Source: Caryophanales bacterium UBA6768 (lineage in GTDB: Bacteria > Bacillota > Bacilli > Bacillales_D > Amphibacillaceae). From it: a stretch of 52,698 bases of DNA. Below, piece by piece: positions 36,402 to 49,366 of this stretch. A program made the position numbers and the translations under genes. The notes under the pieces are model-generated. The model ran no database searches. It was given only the letters and a program-made list of their open reading frames with translations, and was not told the DNA's origin. The DNA is taken from contig DKGO01000234.1 of the NCBI GenBank assembly GCA_002453315.1, positions 1 through 52,698 on the forward strand, written 5' to 3'. The stretch's first letter is position 1. Each line of letters opens with the position of its first letter.

Positions 36402-36806
36402 TTATCTACTGGTACTTGCAAAATTATCTAATAAAATATACCCAAAAACAATTCCGGTCATTGTTGCAAGTGTTGAACCACTTATAAGTACTAAATGTAT
36501 AGCAGGTATCAATCCAATAAAAGATAAAATATAATAGATTAATATCATTAAGGCCGGAAGTCCAACCCCAAAAAACCTGGCCCAGTTAAATCTCCATTTT
36601 CTGTTTTCCTTTATATCAAGAATAAATTGTGGTAAACGTAACAACGCACCCATTATAATGGGGAATATAACAGAAAACATAACAGAAGGAAATACAATAA
36701 ATTCCATACTAGCTGTTCTGTCTATATGGAATCGCCACTTCATACCCCAGTAAAATATAAAGCCAATAACGATTGTCCAAGCAAGATAATATAAAAAACG
36801 TTTAAT
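36402..36806 (-). CDS. Unknown small membrane protein with apparent ATT start
   Basis: I do not recognise the family. From the in-frame ATG (36743) the frame gives 113 residues starting MKWRFHIDRTAS, but that ATG has no ribosome binding site. The same frame is open upstream and encodes a further hydrophobic helix (LYYLAWTIVIGFIFYW) preceded by Lys-Arg. AAGGGGGT lies 8 nt before an ATT codon at 36806-36804, with no ATG, GTG or TTG available. The full product would have 134 residues and about four membrane spans. Either ATT is the start codon, or the original start codon was mutated and the gene is dying. It lies between the repeat element and yloB. Confidence 0.55.
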   Translation of the reverse strand: MKRFLYYLAWTIVIGFIFYWGMKWRFHIDRTASMEFIVFPSVMFSVIFPIIMGALLRLPQFILDIKENRKWRFNWARFFGVGLPALMILIYYILSFIGLIPAIHLVLISGSTLATMTGIVFGYILLDNFASTSR

Positions 36807-36968
36807 GTTAATTACCCCCTTAGGAATTAAAATTTCATAATTAAATACGTTTAACTACTGACTAAGTTATCTACAACAAAATCCAGCTTGTTTGTCGAAA
36901 GATCTATAAGGCTCAATGCTACTTGGGTCCATTCGTTATAATCTTTGACTTTATTTTAACATAAATAT

Positions 36969-37190
36969 TCATAAATTCCTGGTAAAATTTACCTTTCCAT
37001 CTTTATTATGTACTCTAATTTGCATATAACTATCAGATGAGCATGTAAACATATAATAACTATTATTTCCTGACAAAAAGGGCGACACATCTCTATCATA
37101 AACATAAATGAAAAACCATTCATCCCAGTAAAAAATGACCACCAAATCAACTGACAATTGATAGCCATTTTTGTATGTGACAGATAACGG
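36969..37190 (-). other. Possible remnant or short orphan coding sequence
   Basis: One minus-strand frame reads plausibly as protein from about 37190 (LSVTYKNGYQLSVDL) to the stop at 36969 (IRVHNKDGKVNFTRNL), with a tyrosine/serine-rich middle (SGNNSYYMFTCSSDSYMQI). Its only start candidate is TTG at 37157, without a clear ribosome binding site, and a stop lies just upstream of the readable part. I infer the 3' part of a decayed gene or a spurious frame. No family is recognised. The rest of the gap, 36810-36968 and 37205-37438, holds no gene I can support. Confidence 0.25.
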
Positions 37191-37438
37191 TACTCATTAA
37201 TCAACGTGTACTTTTTTCTAATTGATTGGATTAGGTTACAGTTTAATGATGAAAAAGTGGCATGACAAGACCCCTGTGGCGGTTAAGACTACTTCACCAA
37301 ATTAGCCGAAACCAAGTTGAGGCAAAGCAGACACTGTGAAAATGAACAAAATGACATGTGAACAGATCTTGCACCCCGGAGTGTTCTTAATCAGTAACAA
37401 GATTTAATAGAGCCAATAGATGAAACAAAAATTCTACC

Positions 37439-40096
37439 TTATTTCTTTCTTTTAAAGTTAAAAAAGATTGTTGGGATTAAACTTAATGTAATGATGAGGG
37501 ACCAATCATACATATGTAAAAATGTTGTATGAAAAATCGGCTGTAAAGATTCAATGTAAATGACGGTAAGCAATAAAGCCATTGATGATAACACAGCCCC
37601 TATTAAATAGATATTTTGCAGTGGATTTCGATAAAAAATCCCCCGTTCACTTCGACAATCAAACACATGAATTAACTGTGCACATACTAGTGTTGAAAAA
37701 GCAATCGAACGAGCATGTGCCAAGTTGTCCAAATTGTTATCGTATGTTAGTACGAAAGCAATGAGAGACACTACACCTATCAAAATTCCCCGCGAAATTA
37801 TTTTAAATCCCAAACCCCTAGCAAAAATACTTTCATCCGGGGCACGGGGGGGTTGTTTCATGACATTTTTTTCCGGTGCATCAAGTCCCAATGCCATGGC
37901 TGGGAGTCCATCAGTTACCAAATTCACCCACAAAATTTGCACAGGAACAAGTGGTAAAGGCATGCCTAACATTAAAGCCCCAAGCATTACAAATATTTCT
38001 CCAACATTTGAAGCAAGCAAATAACGGACAAATTTACGTATGTTTTCGTAAATATTTCTACCTTCCCTAATAGCCACCTGTAATGTATGAAAATTATCAT
38101 CCATTAAAATAACAGAGGAGGCCTCCTTAGCGACATCTGTCCCGCTTTTTCCCATACTTACCCCGATATGACTTGCCTTTATTGCTGGTGCATCATTAAT
38201 CCCATCACCTGTCATTGCAACAATATGTCCCTTTTTTTGGTATGCTTGCACAATCATTAATTTTTGTTCCGGTGTAACCCGGGAAAAAATGCTCACTTGA
38301 TTGACAATCTCACTTAATGAATCAATACTCATATTATTTAAATCCTTACCCTCAATGATAAGGTTATTTTCATCGTGAATTCCAACATCTTTTGCAATTG
38401 CCTCAGCCGTATTTCGATGATCTCCGGTAATCATCACAGTTTTTATTCCGGCTAATTGACAATTGGCAATTGCTTTTTTCACTTCTTTACGTGGGGGATC
38501 AATCATGCCTATAAGGCCGATAAAAGTAGCACCATTTTCCAATTGATTCATCGGTTTTAATGACTCATCGTTAGTTAATGGTTTGATACTAATAGCAATG
38601 ACCCTTCGTGCTTTTGCAGTCAATTGCGTGATTTGTTTATTAATATTCGTTGGATCTTGTAAGATGCTTTTTCCTATTTCATCAAAATAATGAGTACATC
38701 GAGGAATGATAATTTCCGGTGCCCCTTTTGTAATGATAAACTTTCTATTATTTTCATCCTTGACAATGACACTCATCCTTTTTCTTGTTGAGTCAAAGGG
38801 TACTTTTTTCATTACTTGATACTTATTTAATGATTGTTTCGTCATGCCATACTTTCGTGCAACAATAAGTAATGCACCATCCGTAGGATCTCCATCAATA
38901 AGATAACTTCCCTTTTTTACGTACAATTGGGCATCATTGCAAAGTGAAGCATAAGTTAGCAAATTTTCTAAATGAATATGTCTTTCCCTTATTTTAGAGC
39001 CTTGTAATAAAAATTCTCCTTTAGATGTATTACTTGCTCCCGTCACCTCAAATGATTGACCAGTAACAAATATATCTTTTACTGTCATATTATTTTCTGT
39101 AATAGTGCCCGTTTTGTCCGTGCAAATAACAGTCGTACAGCCTAACGTTTCTATTGCGGACAATTGTCGGACGATAGCCTTACGACGAATCATTCTTTGA
39201 ACACCTAAAGAAAGGGCGACAGTGACAATGGCCGGTAATCCCTCAGGTATGACAGCCACAGCCAATGATACTCCCGCCAAAAACATTTCATATGTTGGAT
39301 GTCCTTGATAAATTCCAATCCCTACTGTTAATAATGTAAGAAACAAAACAATGACAATGAGGGTTTTCCCAAGTTGAATCAGCCTATTTTCTAATGGTGT
39401 GATACTCTTTTCGATTTTCCCCATTAAGGTAGCAATTTGTCCAATAGCACTATTCATACCGGTCTTTACGGTAATGCCGGTGGCCTGTCCCTTCGTAACA
39501 ATTGTCCCTTTAAATGCCATATTACGCTGGTCACCAATATCTATTTTTCTGTCAGTATCAATCGGTTCAATGATTTTTTCGACTGGTAATGATTCTCCAG
39601 TTAATGCTGATTCTTCTGTTTCTAGCCCATTGATAGCAACTAAACGCATGTCAGCTGGAACTCTATCCCCACTTTTAATATGGATGACATCACCGACAAC
39701 AGCCTCTTCTGCTGGTAACTTTTTCACTTCACCATCGCGAAGGACCCGAATAACTGGGGCAGACATTTGTTTTAATTTATCTAATGATTTTTCTGCTTTA
39801 AACTCTTGAAAAAATCCGATAAAGCCGTTAAGAAGTACGATAACGATAATAACAATAGCATCAATATACTCGCCTAACAAGCCGGCAATTAATGTTGCAG
39901 CTAATAATACAATCACCATAAAATCTTGAAATTGTTTGATAAACAACACCCAAAAGGGTTGTGTAGTGGCCTCCTTAATTCGATTTGGACCAAATTGCAG
40001 TCTTCTTTGTTCTATTTGTTGATCTGATAACCCATGTTTAATACTTACTTGTAATTGCTTTTCTACCTCATTAATATCTTGCTTGTACCATTCCAC
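37439..40096 (-). CDS. yloB: Calcium-translocating P-type ATPase (YloB)
   Basis: P-IIA ATPase, probably exporting Ca2+ at the cytoplasmic membrane. It has an N-terminal cation-ATPase domain, TGES (166-169) in the actuator domain, and M4 with VIPEGLPA (283-290), the SERCA-like ion-site motif. The phosphorylation site is Asp327 in DKTGT. MTGDGINDAPAIK and the C-terminal membrane domain with LWVNLVTDGLPAMALG follow. 885 residues, close to B. subtilis YloB (about 890). The GTG start lies 7 nt behind GAGGG. It is divergent from rqcH. In B. subtilis the protein is linked to spores, but loss has little effect. Confidence 0.96.
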   Translation of the reverse strand: MEWYKQDINEVEKQLQVSIKHGLSDQQIEQRRLQFGPNRIKEATTQPFWVLFIKQFQDFMVIVLLAATLIAGLLGEYIDAIVIIVIVLLNGFIGFFQEFKAEKSLDKLKQMSAPVIRVLRDGEVKKLPAEEAVVGDVIHIKSGDRVPADMRLVAINGLETEESALTGESLPVEKIIEPIDTDRKIDIGDQRNMAFKGTIVTKGQATGITVKTGMNSAIGQIATLMGKIEKSITPLENRLIQLGKTLIVIVLFLTLLTVGIGIYQGHPTYEMFLAGVSLAVAVIPEGLPAIVTVALSLGVQRMIRRKAIVRQLSAIETLGCTTVICTDKTGTITENNMTVKDIFVTGQSFEVTGASNTSKGEFLLQGSKIRERHIHLENLLTYASLCNDAQLYVKKGSYLIDGDPTDGALLIVARKYGMTKQSLNKYQVMKKVPFDSTRKRMSVIVKDENNRKFIITKGAPEIIIPRCTHYFDEIGKSILQDPTNINKQITQLTAKARRVIAISIKPLTNDESLKPMNQLENGATFIGLIGMIDPPRKEVKKAIANCQLAGIKTVMITGDHRNTAEAIAKDVGIHDENNLIIEGKDLNNMSIDSLSEIVNQVSIFSRVTPEQKLMIVQAYQKKGHIVAMTGDGINDAPAIKASHIGVSMGKSGTDVAKEASSVILMDDNFHTLQVAIREGRNIYENIRKFVRYLLASNVGEIFVMLGALMLGMPLPLVPVQILWVNLVTDGLPAMALGLDAPEKNVMKQPPRAPDESIFARGLGFKIISRGILIGVVSLIAFVLTYDNNLDNLAHARSIAFSTLVCAQLIHVFDCRSERGIFYRNPLQNIYLIGAVLSSMALLLTVIYIESLQPIFHTTFLHMYDWSLIITLSLIPTIFFNFKRKK

Positions 40097-40204
40097 ATTC
40101 GATCCCTCACTATATATGATCTATCGCCGCTATTAATTCTTTATTATATGTATGCACTGAAAGACGCTAACATGATATAATGACGAAAGAAAGAGGTGAA
40201 CGAA

Positions 40205-41911
40205 ATGCCATTTGATGGAATTGTAACAAAAGCAGTTATTGAACAGTTGCAACCACTATTAATTGGTGGACGAGTGAATAAAATATATGAACCTTCTGAC
40301 AACGAACTTATTTTAACGATACGTAATAACCGAAATAATTACCCTTTGCTTTTATCTATACACCCTCATTACGCTCGTCTCCATATAACTAATCAGACTT
40401 TTCAGAATCCTGATGAACCGCCGATGTTTTGTATGGTATTAAGAAAACATCTAAATGGGGCAACAATTAAGGCAATAGACCAATATGATTTAGAAAGAAT
40501 TATTTTTATACATTTTCAATCCCGTAATGAAATTGGCGACTCTGTAACGAGGAGCATTGCAATAGAATTGATGGGAAAACATAGTAATGTTATTTTGCTA
40601 AATGAGGGACAAGACAAAATCATACACTGTATGAAACATGTGTCTCCATCCCAAAATCGTTATCGATCTTTATTGCCTGGTGCTGACTATCAGCTGCCCC
40701 CGAGTCAAAACAAATTAAATATATTGAAGACAGATGCAGAAACTTTTGTTAAAAAGCTCGATTTTAATGAGGGGAAAATGGACCAACAAATTGTGCAACA
40801 TCTTACTGGATTTTCACCGAGATTAGCGAAAGAATTTATCTTTCGTGTCCATTTGGGGGATGAAAATAAATATAAATCAATGTACCAATTATTTAAAGAG
40901 GATATTACTGAACAAAACTACCTACCAGCCATTTATGAAAACGACAAAGAAGATTTTCATGTTATTAAAATGAATCACCTAATGAATTCCGTTAAATCTT
41001 TTCAATCGGTAAATGAAATGTTAGACGAATTTTATGCCCATAAAGCCGAACGGGATCAAGTAAAACAAATAGCAAAAGATCTATCTAGAAAAATTAATAA
41101 TGAACTTAGTAAAAGTAAACGAAAATTAAAAATTCATGAACAAACGATTAAAAAGGCCCAAAATGCCCAGCATTATCAAAAACTTGGTGAGTTGCTAACC
41201 GCCCATCTACATCTCGTTAAAAAAGGAGATGAAACTGTCACCGTTATTAATTATTATGAGAAGAATCAGCCTGAATTGTTGATTCAATTAAAAACTGATA
41301 AATCTCCGAGTGAAAATGCACAAATATTTTTTAATCGTTACCGTAAAATGGGTACAGCAAAGCAAAAAGCTGAAAAGGAATTATTAAAAACTAAAAATGA
41401 AATGACTTATTTGGAAGATGTACTACAATTTATTGAACATGCACGTGTTGGGGATATTGAAGAAATTCGCGAGGAATTACGACAACAAGGATATTTAAAA
41501 AGAAATGTTGCAACTAAAAAAAGGAAACGTACAAAACCAGTTCCCGAACAGTTTAAAGCATCTGATGGGACTACAATTTACGTAGGTAAAAATAATTCGC
41601 AAAATGAATATGTAACCCATCGGTTAGCAAACAAAAATGATACATGGTTACATACATTAAACATTCCTGGATCACATGTTTTGATCAAATCGAGTGACCC
41701 TACGGAACAGACCATTTTAGAAGCGGCACAATTAGCGGCCTATTTTAGTAAAGCAAGGCAATCAGCATCAGTACCTGTCGATTACACAAAAGTAAAACAT
41801 GTCAAAAAACCTTCCGGTGCTAAACCTGGTTTTGTTACTTATGATAATCAAAAAACAGTCTTTGTCACACCAGATGTTAATCTAGTTGATTCGATGACTG
41901 TTAAAAATTAA
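40205..41911 (+). CDS. rqcH: Ribosome quality control factor RqcH (YloA, NFACT family)
   Basis: NFACT protein that binds stalled 50S-peptidyl-tRNA complexes and recruits tRNA-Ala to add C-terminal alanine tails that mark the peptide for ClpXP. The NFACT-N domain starts PFDGIVTKAVIEQLQPLLIGGR, with NPDEPPMFCMVLRKHLNG and IAIELMGKHSNVIL. A central coiled coil (~275-430) follows, then the NFACT-R domain with NDTWLHTLNIPGSHVLI. 568 residues. ATG 40205 follows GAGGTGAACGAA; GTG 40196 would fall in that site. It was long annotated as a fibronectin-binding protein. Convergent with the pyr operon. Confidence 0.95.
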   Translation: MPFDGIVTKAVIEQLQPLLIGGRVNKIYEPSDNELILTIRNNRNNYPLLLSIHPHYARLHITNQTFQNPDEPPMFCMVLRKHLNGATIKAIDQYDLERIIFIHFQSRNEIGDSVTRSIAIELMGKHSNVILLNEGQDKIIHCMKHVSPSQNRYRSLLPGADYQLPPSQNKLNILKTDAETFVKKLDFNEGKMDQQIVQHLTGFSPRLAKEFIFRVHLGDENKYKSMYQLFKEDITEQNYLPAIYENDKEDFHVIKMNHLMNSVKSFQSVNEMLDEFYAHKAERDQVKQIAKDLSRKINNELSKSKRKLKIHEQTIKKAQNAQHYQKLGELLTAHLHLVKKGDETVTVINYYEKNQPELLIQLKTDKSPSENAQIFFNRYRKMGTAKQKAEKELLKTKNEMTYLEDVLQFIEHARVGDIEEIREELRQQGYLKRNVATKKRKRTKPVPEQFKASDGTTIYVGKNNSQNEYVTHRLANKNDTWLHTLNIPGSHVLIKSSDPTEQTILEAAQLAAYFSKARQSASVPVDYTKVKHVKKPSGAKPGFVTYDNQKTVFVTPDVNLVDSMTVKN

Positions 41912-41913
41912 GA

Positions 41914-41949
41914 AACGTCATTTGACTTTATCAGATGACGTTAATTTTT
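41914..41949 (+). terminator. Intrinsic terminator of rqcH
   Basis: AACGTCATTTGA and TCAGATGACGTT form a 12-bp stem with one G-U pair and a 5-nt loop, followed by AATTTTTA. It begins 3 nt after the rqcH stop. No comparable terminator was found after pyrE on the other strand. Confidence 0.85.
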
Positions 41950-42110
41950 ATTGTAAATTTTAACTCGTTTTTCCAGTAATACTGTAGAGGATTCTTGTGC
42001 TTAAATAGCCCTACATCCAAACCGCAATAACTGGTAGTAAGAAATTCTCGCGTGCAAATAATCGTCAGCAGTCACCAGCTTCGGCAAAAAGTATAATGTC
42101 AATAAAATCA

Positions 42111-42720
42111 CTAGGTCAGTTGTTGCCGCCAGGACAGTAAATTATTTTGTTCAGCTACGGTTATTTTTTCATCGCCAAGAAGAACACCCAACAGTTGATC
42201 AAAAGTCAATATCGTATCATAGGAAAATTCGGCTGTATTAAAGTTTTCCGACGCTCGTTGTAATCCATATGTAAAAATAGCAAAAATATACAAAACTTCA
42301 TTTCCCAATTCTCGAATAACATTGGCAGCATCGATTGCTGAACCACCAGTAGAAATTAAATCCTCAATAACAATTGCTTTTTGGTTTTTTCCAATTGCTC
42401 CTTCGATTTGACTTCCTGTACCATGTTGCTTTGGTTTGGAACGAACATATACTAACGGAAGCTGTAAATAATCTGCAAGCCATGCAGCATGGGGTATTCC
42501 AGCTGTCGCACAGCCAACAATAACATCTGGTTTCAATGATAATTCATCAATCTTTTGTACAAAGGCATCTGTAATTCTTTGACGAATTTCCGGATAGGAA
42601 ATGGTTAATCGATTATCACAGTAAATTGGTGATCTAAGTCCAGATGTCCAAGTAAAGTAATCCTTTGGGTCAGTTTTAATTTGTACTGCCTCAATATTCA
42701 ATAAATCCTCGGTAATTTGC

Positions 42721-42734
<14 letters not shown>
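42111..42734 (-). CDS. pyrE: Orotate phosphoribosyltransferase
   Basis: Converts orotate and PRPP to OMP. The PRPP-binding motif IVIEDLISTGGSA (121-133) is intact. Upstream are FTWTSGLRSPIYCDNR and the flexible-loop segment YVRSKPKQHGTGSQIEG with the catalytic Lys. 207 residues. It overlaps pyrF by 14 nt and is the last gene of the operon, as in B. subtilis. Confidence 0.98.
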
Positions 42735-45075
<2,341 letters not shown>

Positions 45076-48000
45076 TTAAATCGCTCCTTTACTTGAAGCA
45101 ATGGCTGTTGCATTAAATGTCGTTGAATCAATAACATTTAAAATTGCTTGGGCTGTATCAAGATTCGTTAAACTAATAATTCCATGTTCAACCGCTTCAC
45201 GGCGAATCCGGAAACCATCAGATTGAATCTTTTTTCCTGAAGTGAACGTATTGATGACAAACTGTACTTTTCCTTCCGTAATAATAGAAAGGACATTTAA
45301 TTGTTCAGCACCAATTTTTCCTACTTTCTCTACAGGAATGTCTCTTGATTTAATGTAGTTAGCCGTCCCATCTGTTGCATATAATCGGAAACCTAGTTCA
45401 TGAAAATGTTCAGCGATCGTAATCATTTCTTCCTTATCTTTATCAGCCACGGTGATTAATACAGCCCCATCAAATGGGATGGAAATTCCCGAGGCGATTA
45501 ACCCTTTATACAATGCTTTTTCAAGCGTTTGATCATAACCAATTGCCTCACCAGTTGATTTCATTTCGGGACCTAACGAAGTATCAACACTACGTAATTT
45601 TTCAAAAGAGAATACTGGCAATTTAACGTAAACATTGTTCCTTTCTTGTAAAATTTCTGTTTTAAATCCTTTCGATTCCAACGTTTCACCTAAAATGCAA
45701 CTTGTTGCTATTTTTGCCATCGTCACACCAGTTACTTTACTTAAAAAAGGGATAGTTCGACTTGAACGTGGATTCACCTCAATAACGTATACTTCCTCAT
45801 TTTGAATAATAAATTGTATATTTATTAACCCAATCACATTTAATTCCTGAGCAATTTTTGCTGTTGCATCTAAACATTTCTGCTTTACCGCCTCACTCAG
45901 TCGTTGGGGGGGATAGACAGCAATTGAGTCTCCTGAATGAACTCCTGAACGTTCGATATGCTCCATAATTCCCGGAACAACTGTTGTGACACCATCACTG
46001 ATTGAATCTACATCTACCTCTATACCAGTGACATATTGATCAATTAATAATGGTTTGTTAGGATTAATTTCAGTAATTTTCTCTAAATAGTTGTTAAGTT
46101 CCATTTCATTATGGATAATTTCCATTTGACTTCCACCAATGACATATGAAGGCCTTACTAAAACTGGAAAACCAATTTCATTTGCTAATTTTATTGCTAA
46201 ACCTTTGTCAGCAACTGCTTTTCCTTTTGGTCGCAATAAATTCAACTTGTTTAGTAACTGCTCGAATTTGTGTCGGTCCTCCGCCCGGTCAATAGCCTCC
46301 AGATTCGTTCCTAATATTTTCACACCACGTTCTTCTAAACCAGCGGCAAGGTTAATTGCAGTTTGTCCACCGAATTGCACGATGACACCTATTGGGTGTT
46401 CTAATTGCACGACATTCATGACATCCTCAAGTGTCAGTGGCTCAAAATATAGTTTATCTGAAACGGTAAAATCTGTTGAAACAGTTTCAGGATTATTGTT
46501 CATGATTATTGCCTCATAACCCATGTCTTTAATCGCCAAAACGGAATGAACAGTAGCATAGTCAAATTCAATTCCTTGGCCAATTCTGATCGGACCTGAA
46601 CCTAGAACAAGTACCTTCTCTTTATCAGTTACGGTTGACTCATTTTCTTGTTCATACGTACTGTAAAAATAAGGGGCAGTTGATTCAAACTGGGCCGCAC
46701 AAGTATCGACCATTTTATAAACTGGTACAATATTCTTTTCCTTTCGAAATTGATACACTTCCTGCTCCGGAATTTGCCAAACTCTAGCAATTTGTATATC
46801 TGAAAAACCATGTTTTTTCACTTTTGTTAACTTGTTAACATCCCATTTTACGTCCCTTAATTCATTTTCCAGATCGATAATATGGTTTATTTTATTTAGA
46901 AAAAATCGATCTATTTTAGTAATGTTGTATAGTTCCTCAACCGATGTTCCACGGCGAAATAACTCAGCAATCACAAAAATACGTTCATCATCTGCTTGTT
47001 GCACACGATTTAATAAATTGTTTGTTTTTTCTTGAGCGACTGTTTGTAAAAATAAATCACCATTTCCAATTTCTAATGAACGGACTCCTTTTAGCAATGA
47101 CTCTTCTAAATTTCGTCCGATTGACATTATTTCTCCGGTTGCTTTCATTTGTGTTCCTAATTTGCGATCTCCGGAAACGAATTTATCGAATGGAAAACGG
47201 GGTATTTTTGTTACAATATAATCTAAACTTGGTTCAAAAAAGGCATATGTCGTTTCAGTAATTGGATTTTTTATTTCATCCAACGTAAACCCAACGGCAA
47301 TTTTTGCAGCAATTTTTGCAATAGGATAACCTGTTGCTTTTGATGCCAATGCAGATGAACGACTCACACGTGGATTTACTTCGATAATAAAATATTCAAA
47401 GCTATAGGGATTTAAAGCGAGTTGAACATTACAACCACCTTCAATTTTCAAGGCCCTAATCAATCTTAATGAAACATGTCGTAACATTTGGTTCTCTTTA
47501 TCTGTTAGTGTCATTGAAGGGGCTACGACAATTGAATCCCCGGTATGGATACCGACAGGATCAATATTTTCCATATTACAAACGACAATAGCCTGATCTT
47601 TTTTGTCACGGATAACCTCATATTCAATTTCTTTAAATCCTGTAATACTCATCTCAATTAAACATTGATTGACAGGAGATAAGGACAATCCATTTTGAAC
47701 AATTTCTCTCAACTCTGTTTCGTTATCACACATACCACCTCCAGTCCCCCCTAACGTAAAGGCAGGTCTAACAATAACTGGATAACCTATTTCACTGGCA
47801 AATTGAACTGCTGCCTCAACCGTATTTACAATCACACTTGGAGGGACAGGCTCATCTAATTCATTCATTAATGCACGAAATTTTTCGCGATCCTCCGCTT
47901 TTTGAATTGCCTCAAGTGAAGTCCCTAATAATTCGACATTATATTCATCTAGTATACCTGATTCATCTAATCCGATGGCTAAATTCAAGCCAGTTTGTCC

Positions 48001-48273
48001 TCCTAATGTAGGTAAAATAGCACATGGTCGTTCTTTGCGAATTATTTTGCTTAAAAAATCAACCGTTAATGGTTCCATATAAATCGTGTCTGCCACAGTA
48101 TCATCTGTCATGATTGTAGCAGGATTTGAATTGGCTAATATGACTGTATAGCCTTCTTCCTTTAGAGATTGGCATGCTTGTGTACCAGAATAATCAAATT
48201 CCGCTGCTTGACCAATAACAATTGGCCCTGAACCAATAACGAGAATTTTTTCAATCGTATTATTTCTTGGCAT
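45076..48273 (-). CDS. carB: Carbamoyl-phosphate synthetase large subunit
   Basis: Makes carbamoyl phosphate from bicarbonate, two ATP and ammonia, the last normally supplied by CarA through a tunnel. It has two homologous ATP-grasp halves, each opening with a conserved [26 protein letters not shown] segment (first at ~9, second at ~555). The ATP-grasp motifs [13 protein letters not shown] and [13 protein letters not shown] and the metal sites [14 protein letters not shown] and [11 protein letters not shown] are intact. A C-terminal MGS-like allosteric domain (~930-1065) follows. 1065 residues. No catalytic loss was noticed, in contrast to its partner CarA. GGAGGAAAG precedes the ATG, 1 nt after the carA stop. 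Confidence 0.98.
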   Translation of the reverse strand: MPRNNTIEKILVIGSGPIVIGQAAEFDYSGTQACQSLKEEGYTVILANSNPATIMTDDTVADTIYMEPLTVDFLSKIIRKERPCAILPTLGGQTGLNLAIGLDESGILDEYNVELLGTSLEAIQKAEDREKFRALMNELDEPVPPSVIVNTVEAAVQFASEIGYPVIVRPAFTLGGTGGGMCDNETELREIVQNGLSLSPVNQCLIEMSITGFKEIEYEVIRDKKDQAIVVCNMENIDPVGIHTGDSIVVAPSMTLTDKENQMLRHVSLRLIRALKIEGGCNVQLALNPYSFEYFIIEVNPRVSRSSALASKATGYPIAKIAAKIAVGFTLDEIKNPITETTYAFFEPSLDYIVTKIPRFPFDKFVSGDRKLGTQMKATGEIMSIGRNLEESLLKGVRSLEIGNGDLFLQTVAQEKTNNLLNRVQQADDERIFVIAELFRRGTSVEELYNITKIDRFFLNKINHIIDLENELRDVKWDVNKLTKVKKHGFSDIQIARVWQIPEQEVYQFRKEKNIVPVYKMVDTCAAQFESTAPYFYSTYEQENESTVTDKEKVLVLGSGPIRIGQGIEFDYATVHSVLAIKDMGYEAIIMNNNPETVSTDFTVSDKLYFEPLTLEDVMNVVQLEHPIGVIVQFGGQTAINLAAGLEERGVKILGTNLEAIDRAEDRHKFEQLLNKLNLLRPKGKAVADKGLAIKLANEIGFPVLVRPSYVIGGSQMEIIHNEMELNNYLEKITEINPNKPLLIDQYVTGIEVDVDSISDGVTTVVPGIMEHIERSGVHSGDSIAVYPPQRLSEAVKQKCLDATAKIAQELNVIGLINIQFIIQNEEVYVIEVNPRSSRTIPFLSKVTGVTMAKIATSCILGETLESKGFKTEILQERNNVYVKLPVFSFEKLRSVDTSLGPEMKSTGEAIGYDQTLEKALYKGLIASGISIPFDGAVLITVADKDKEEMITIAEHFHELGFRLYATDGTANYIKSRDIPVEKVGKIGAEQLNVLSIITEGKVQFVINTFTSGKKIQSDGFRIRREAVEHGIISLTNLDTAQAILNVIDSTTFNATAIASSKGAI

Positions 48274-48274
48274 A

Positions 48275-49366
48275 CTACTTTCCTCCAGTTTTGGCGCTAA
48301 AATTATCCATCATATGTAAAAATTTATCGAATAAAAAATTTGTCTCTGTTGATCCAGGCGCACCTTCAGGATTAAATTGAACGGAAAATGCCGGATGCTT
48401 TTTATGGGATATACCTTCTATAAAATGTTCATTTAATGAACGATAGGTAATATTTAAATCCAGATTTTCTATAGATTTTTCCTCCACAATATAATGATGA
48501 CTAACAGTTGCCAACCATGATTTATCATTTTGAATATCTTTAATGGCATAATTAGGACTAAATTTCCCTACCTTTAATCGTGAAGTTTCGGCTCCGCAAG
48601 CAAGTGCCAATACCTGATGGCCAAGACCGATAGCAAAAATTGGAACTTTACCTAATAAAGTATAAACAGTCTTTACTGTTTCTGGAATATGTTTTGGATT
48701 GCCAGGACCATTTGAAATCAGAATACCATTTGGCTTAAAACGAACAATATTTTCTGGTGAATAGTTGTAAGGAACAACTGTCACATGACACTTTCTATCC
48801 GTAAATTCTTGTAAAACTTGATGTTTCATTCCTAAATCAATGATGACAATACGTTTTCCTTGTCCCGGAACTATATATGGCTTTTTTATAGAAATATGAT
48901 TAACGATATCGGTTTGATTTGATTGATTTTGTAATGTATTTAATGCATCTTCGACCGACATTGATTCATCAACAATGATTCCCCTCATTGTTCCTTTTTC
49001 TCTTAATTTGTTTGTTAACATTCTCGTATCAATATTAGCGACACCTGGAATATCATGAATTTTTAAAAATTCATCTAATGTCGCCTCTTTTCTAAAATTT
49101 GATGGTTGGTTACTTATCTCTTTAACGATCATCCCAGAAATTGTCGGGATTATTGATTCAAAATCATCCCGATTAATCCCATAAGCCCCAATAGTCGGAT
49201 AAGTCATAACGGTTATTTTTCCATAGTAGTCGGGATCGGAAATTATTTCTTGATAACCCGTCATTGCAGGGTTAAAAATTACTTCACCCGTGTTAATGTG
49301 GGAACTCCCAAATGCTGTTCCCCGAAAAACTGTGCCATCAGCTAATATTAAATTTCTTTTCTCCAT
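48275..49366 (-). CDS. carA: Carbamoyl-phosphate synthetase small subunit with degenerate glutaminase site
   Basis: Full-length (363 residues) CarA with a normal N-terminal domain ([26 protein letters not shown] region) and a class I glutamine amidotransferase domain (~172-355). The glutaminase centre is altered. The nucleophile motif GICLGHQ reads AIGLGHQ with Gly247 for Cys, the HPE motif reads NPE with Asn332 for His, and only Glu334 remains. Glutamine-binding positions also differ from E. coli CarA: Ser47 is Asp46, Asn311 is Ser289 and Gly313 is His291. The conserved GHRGxNHP loop is GKFSPNYA (267-274). I infer that it cannot hydrolyse glutamine and acts as a scaffold for ammonia-fed CarB. 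It overlaps the pyrC stop by 1 nt. Confidence 0.95.
   Translation of the reverse strand: MEKRNLILADGTVFRGTAFGSSHINTGEVIFNPAMTGYQEIISDPDYYGKITVMTYPTIGAYGINRDDFESIIPTISGMIVKEISNQPSNFRKEATLDEFLKIHDIPGVANIDTRMLTNKLREKGTMRGIIVDESMSVEDALNTLQNQSNQTDIVNHISIKKPYIVPGQGKRIVIIDLGMKHQVLQEFTDRKCHVTVVPYNYSPENIVRFKPNGILISNGPGNPKHIPETVKTVYTLLGKVPIFAIGLGHQVLALACGAETSRLKVGKFSPNYAIKDIQNDKSWLATVSHHYIVEEKSIENLDLNITYRSLNEHFIEGISHKKHPAFSVQFNPEGAPGSTETNFLFDKFLHMMDNFSAKTGGK

Noticed and set aside
36989..37204. A 71-codon minus-strand frame starting with ATG at 37204
   Set aside because: Its cysteine- and methionine-rich composition looks random, it has no ribosome binding site, and the alternative frame over the same stretch reads more like protein.
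40196..41911. Fibronectin-binding protein annotation for the NFACT gene
   Set aside because: The domain order and motifs are those of RqcH; the adhesin label is a historical name.
41950..42110. A terminator for the pyr operon after pyrE
   Set aside because: Partly complementary segments such as AGCTGGTGACTGCTGACG exist, but there is no convincing stem followed by a T-run.
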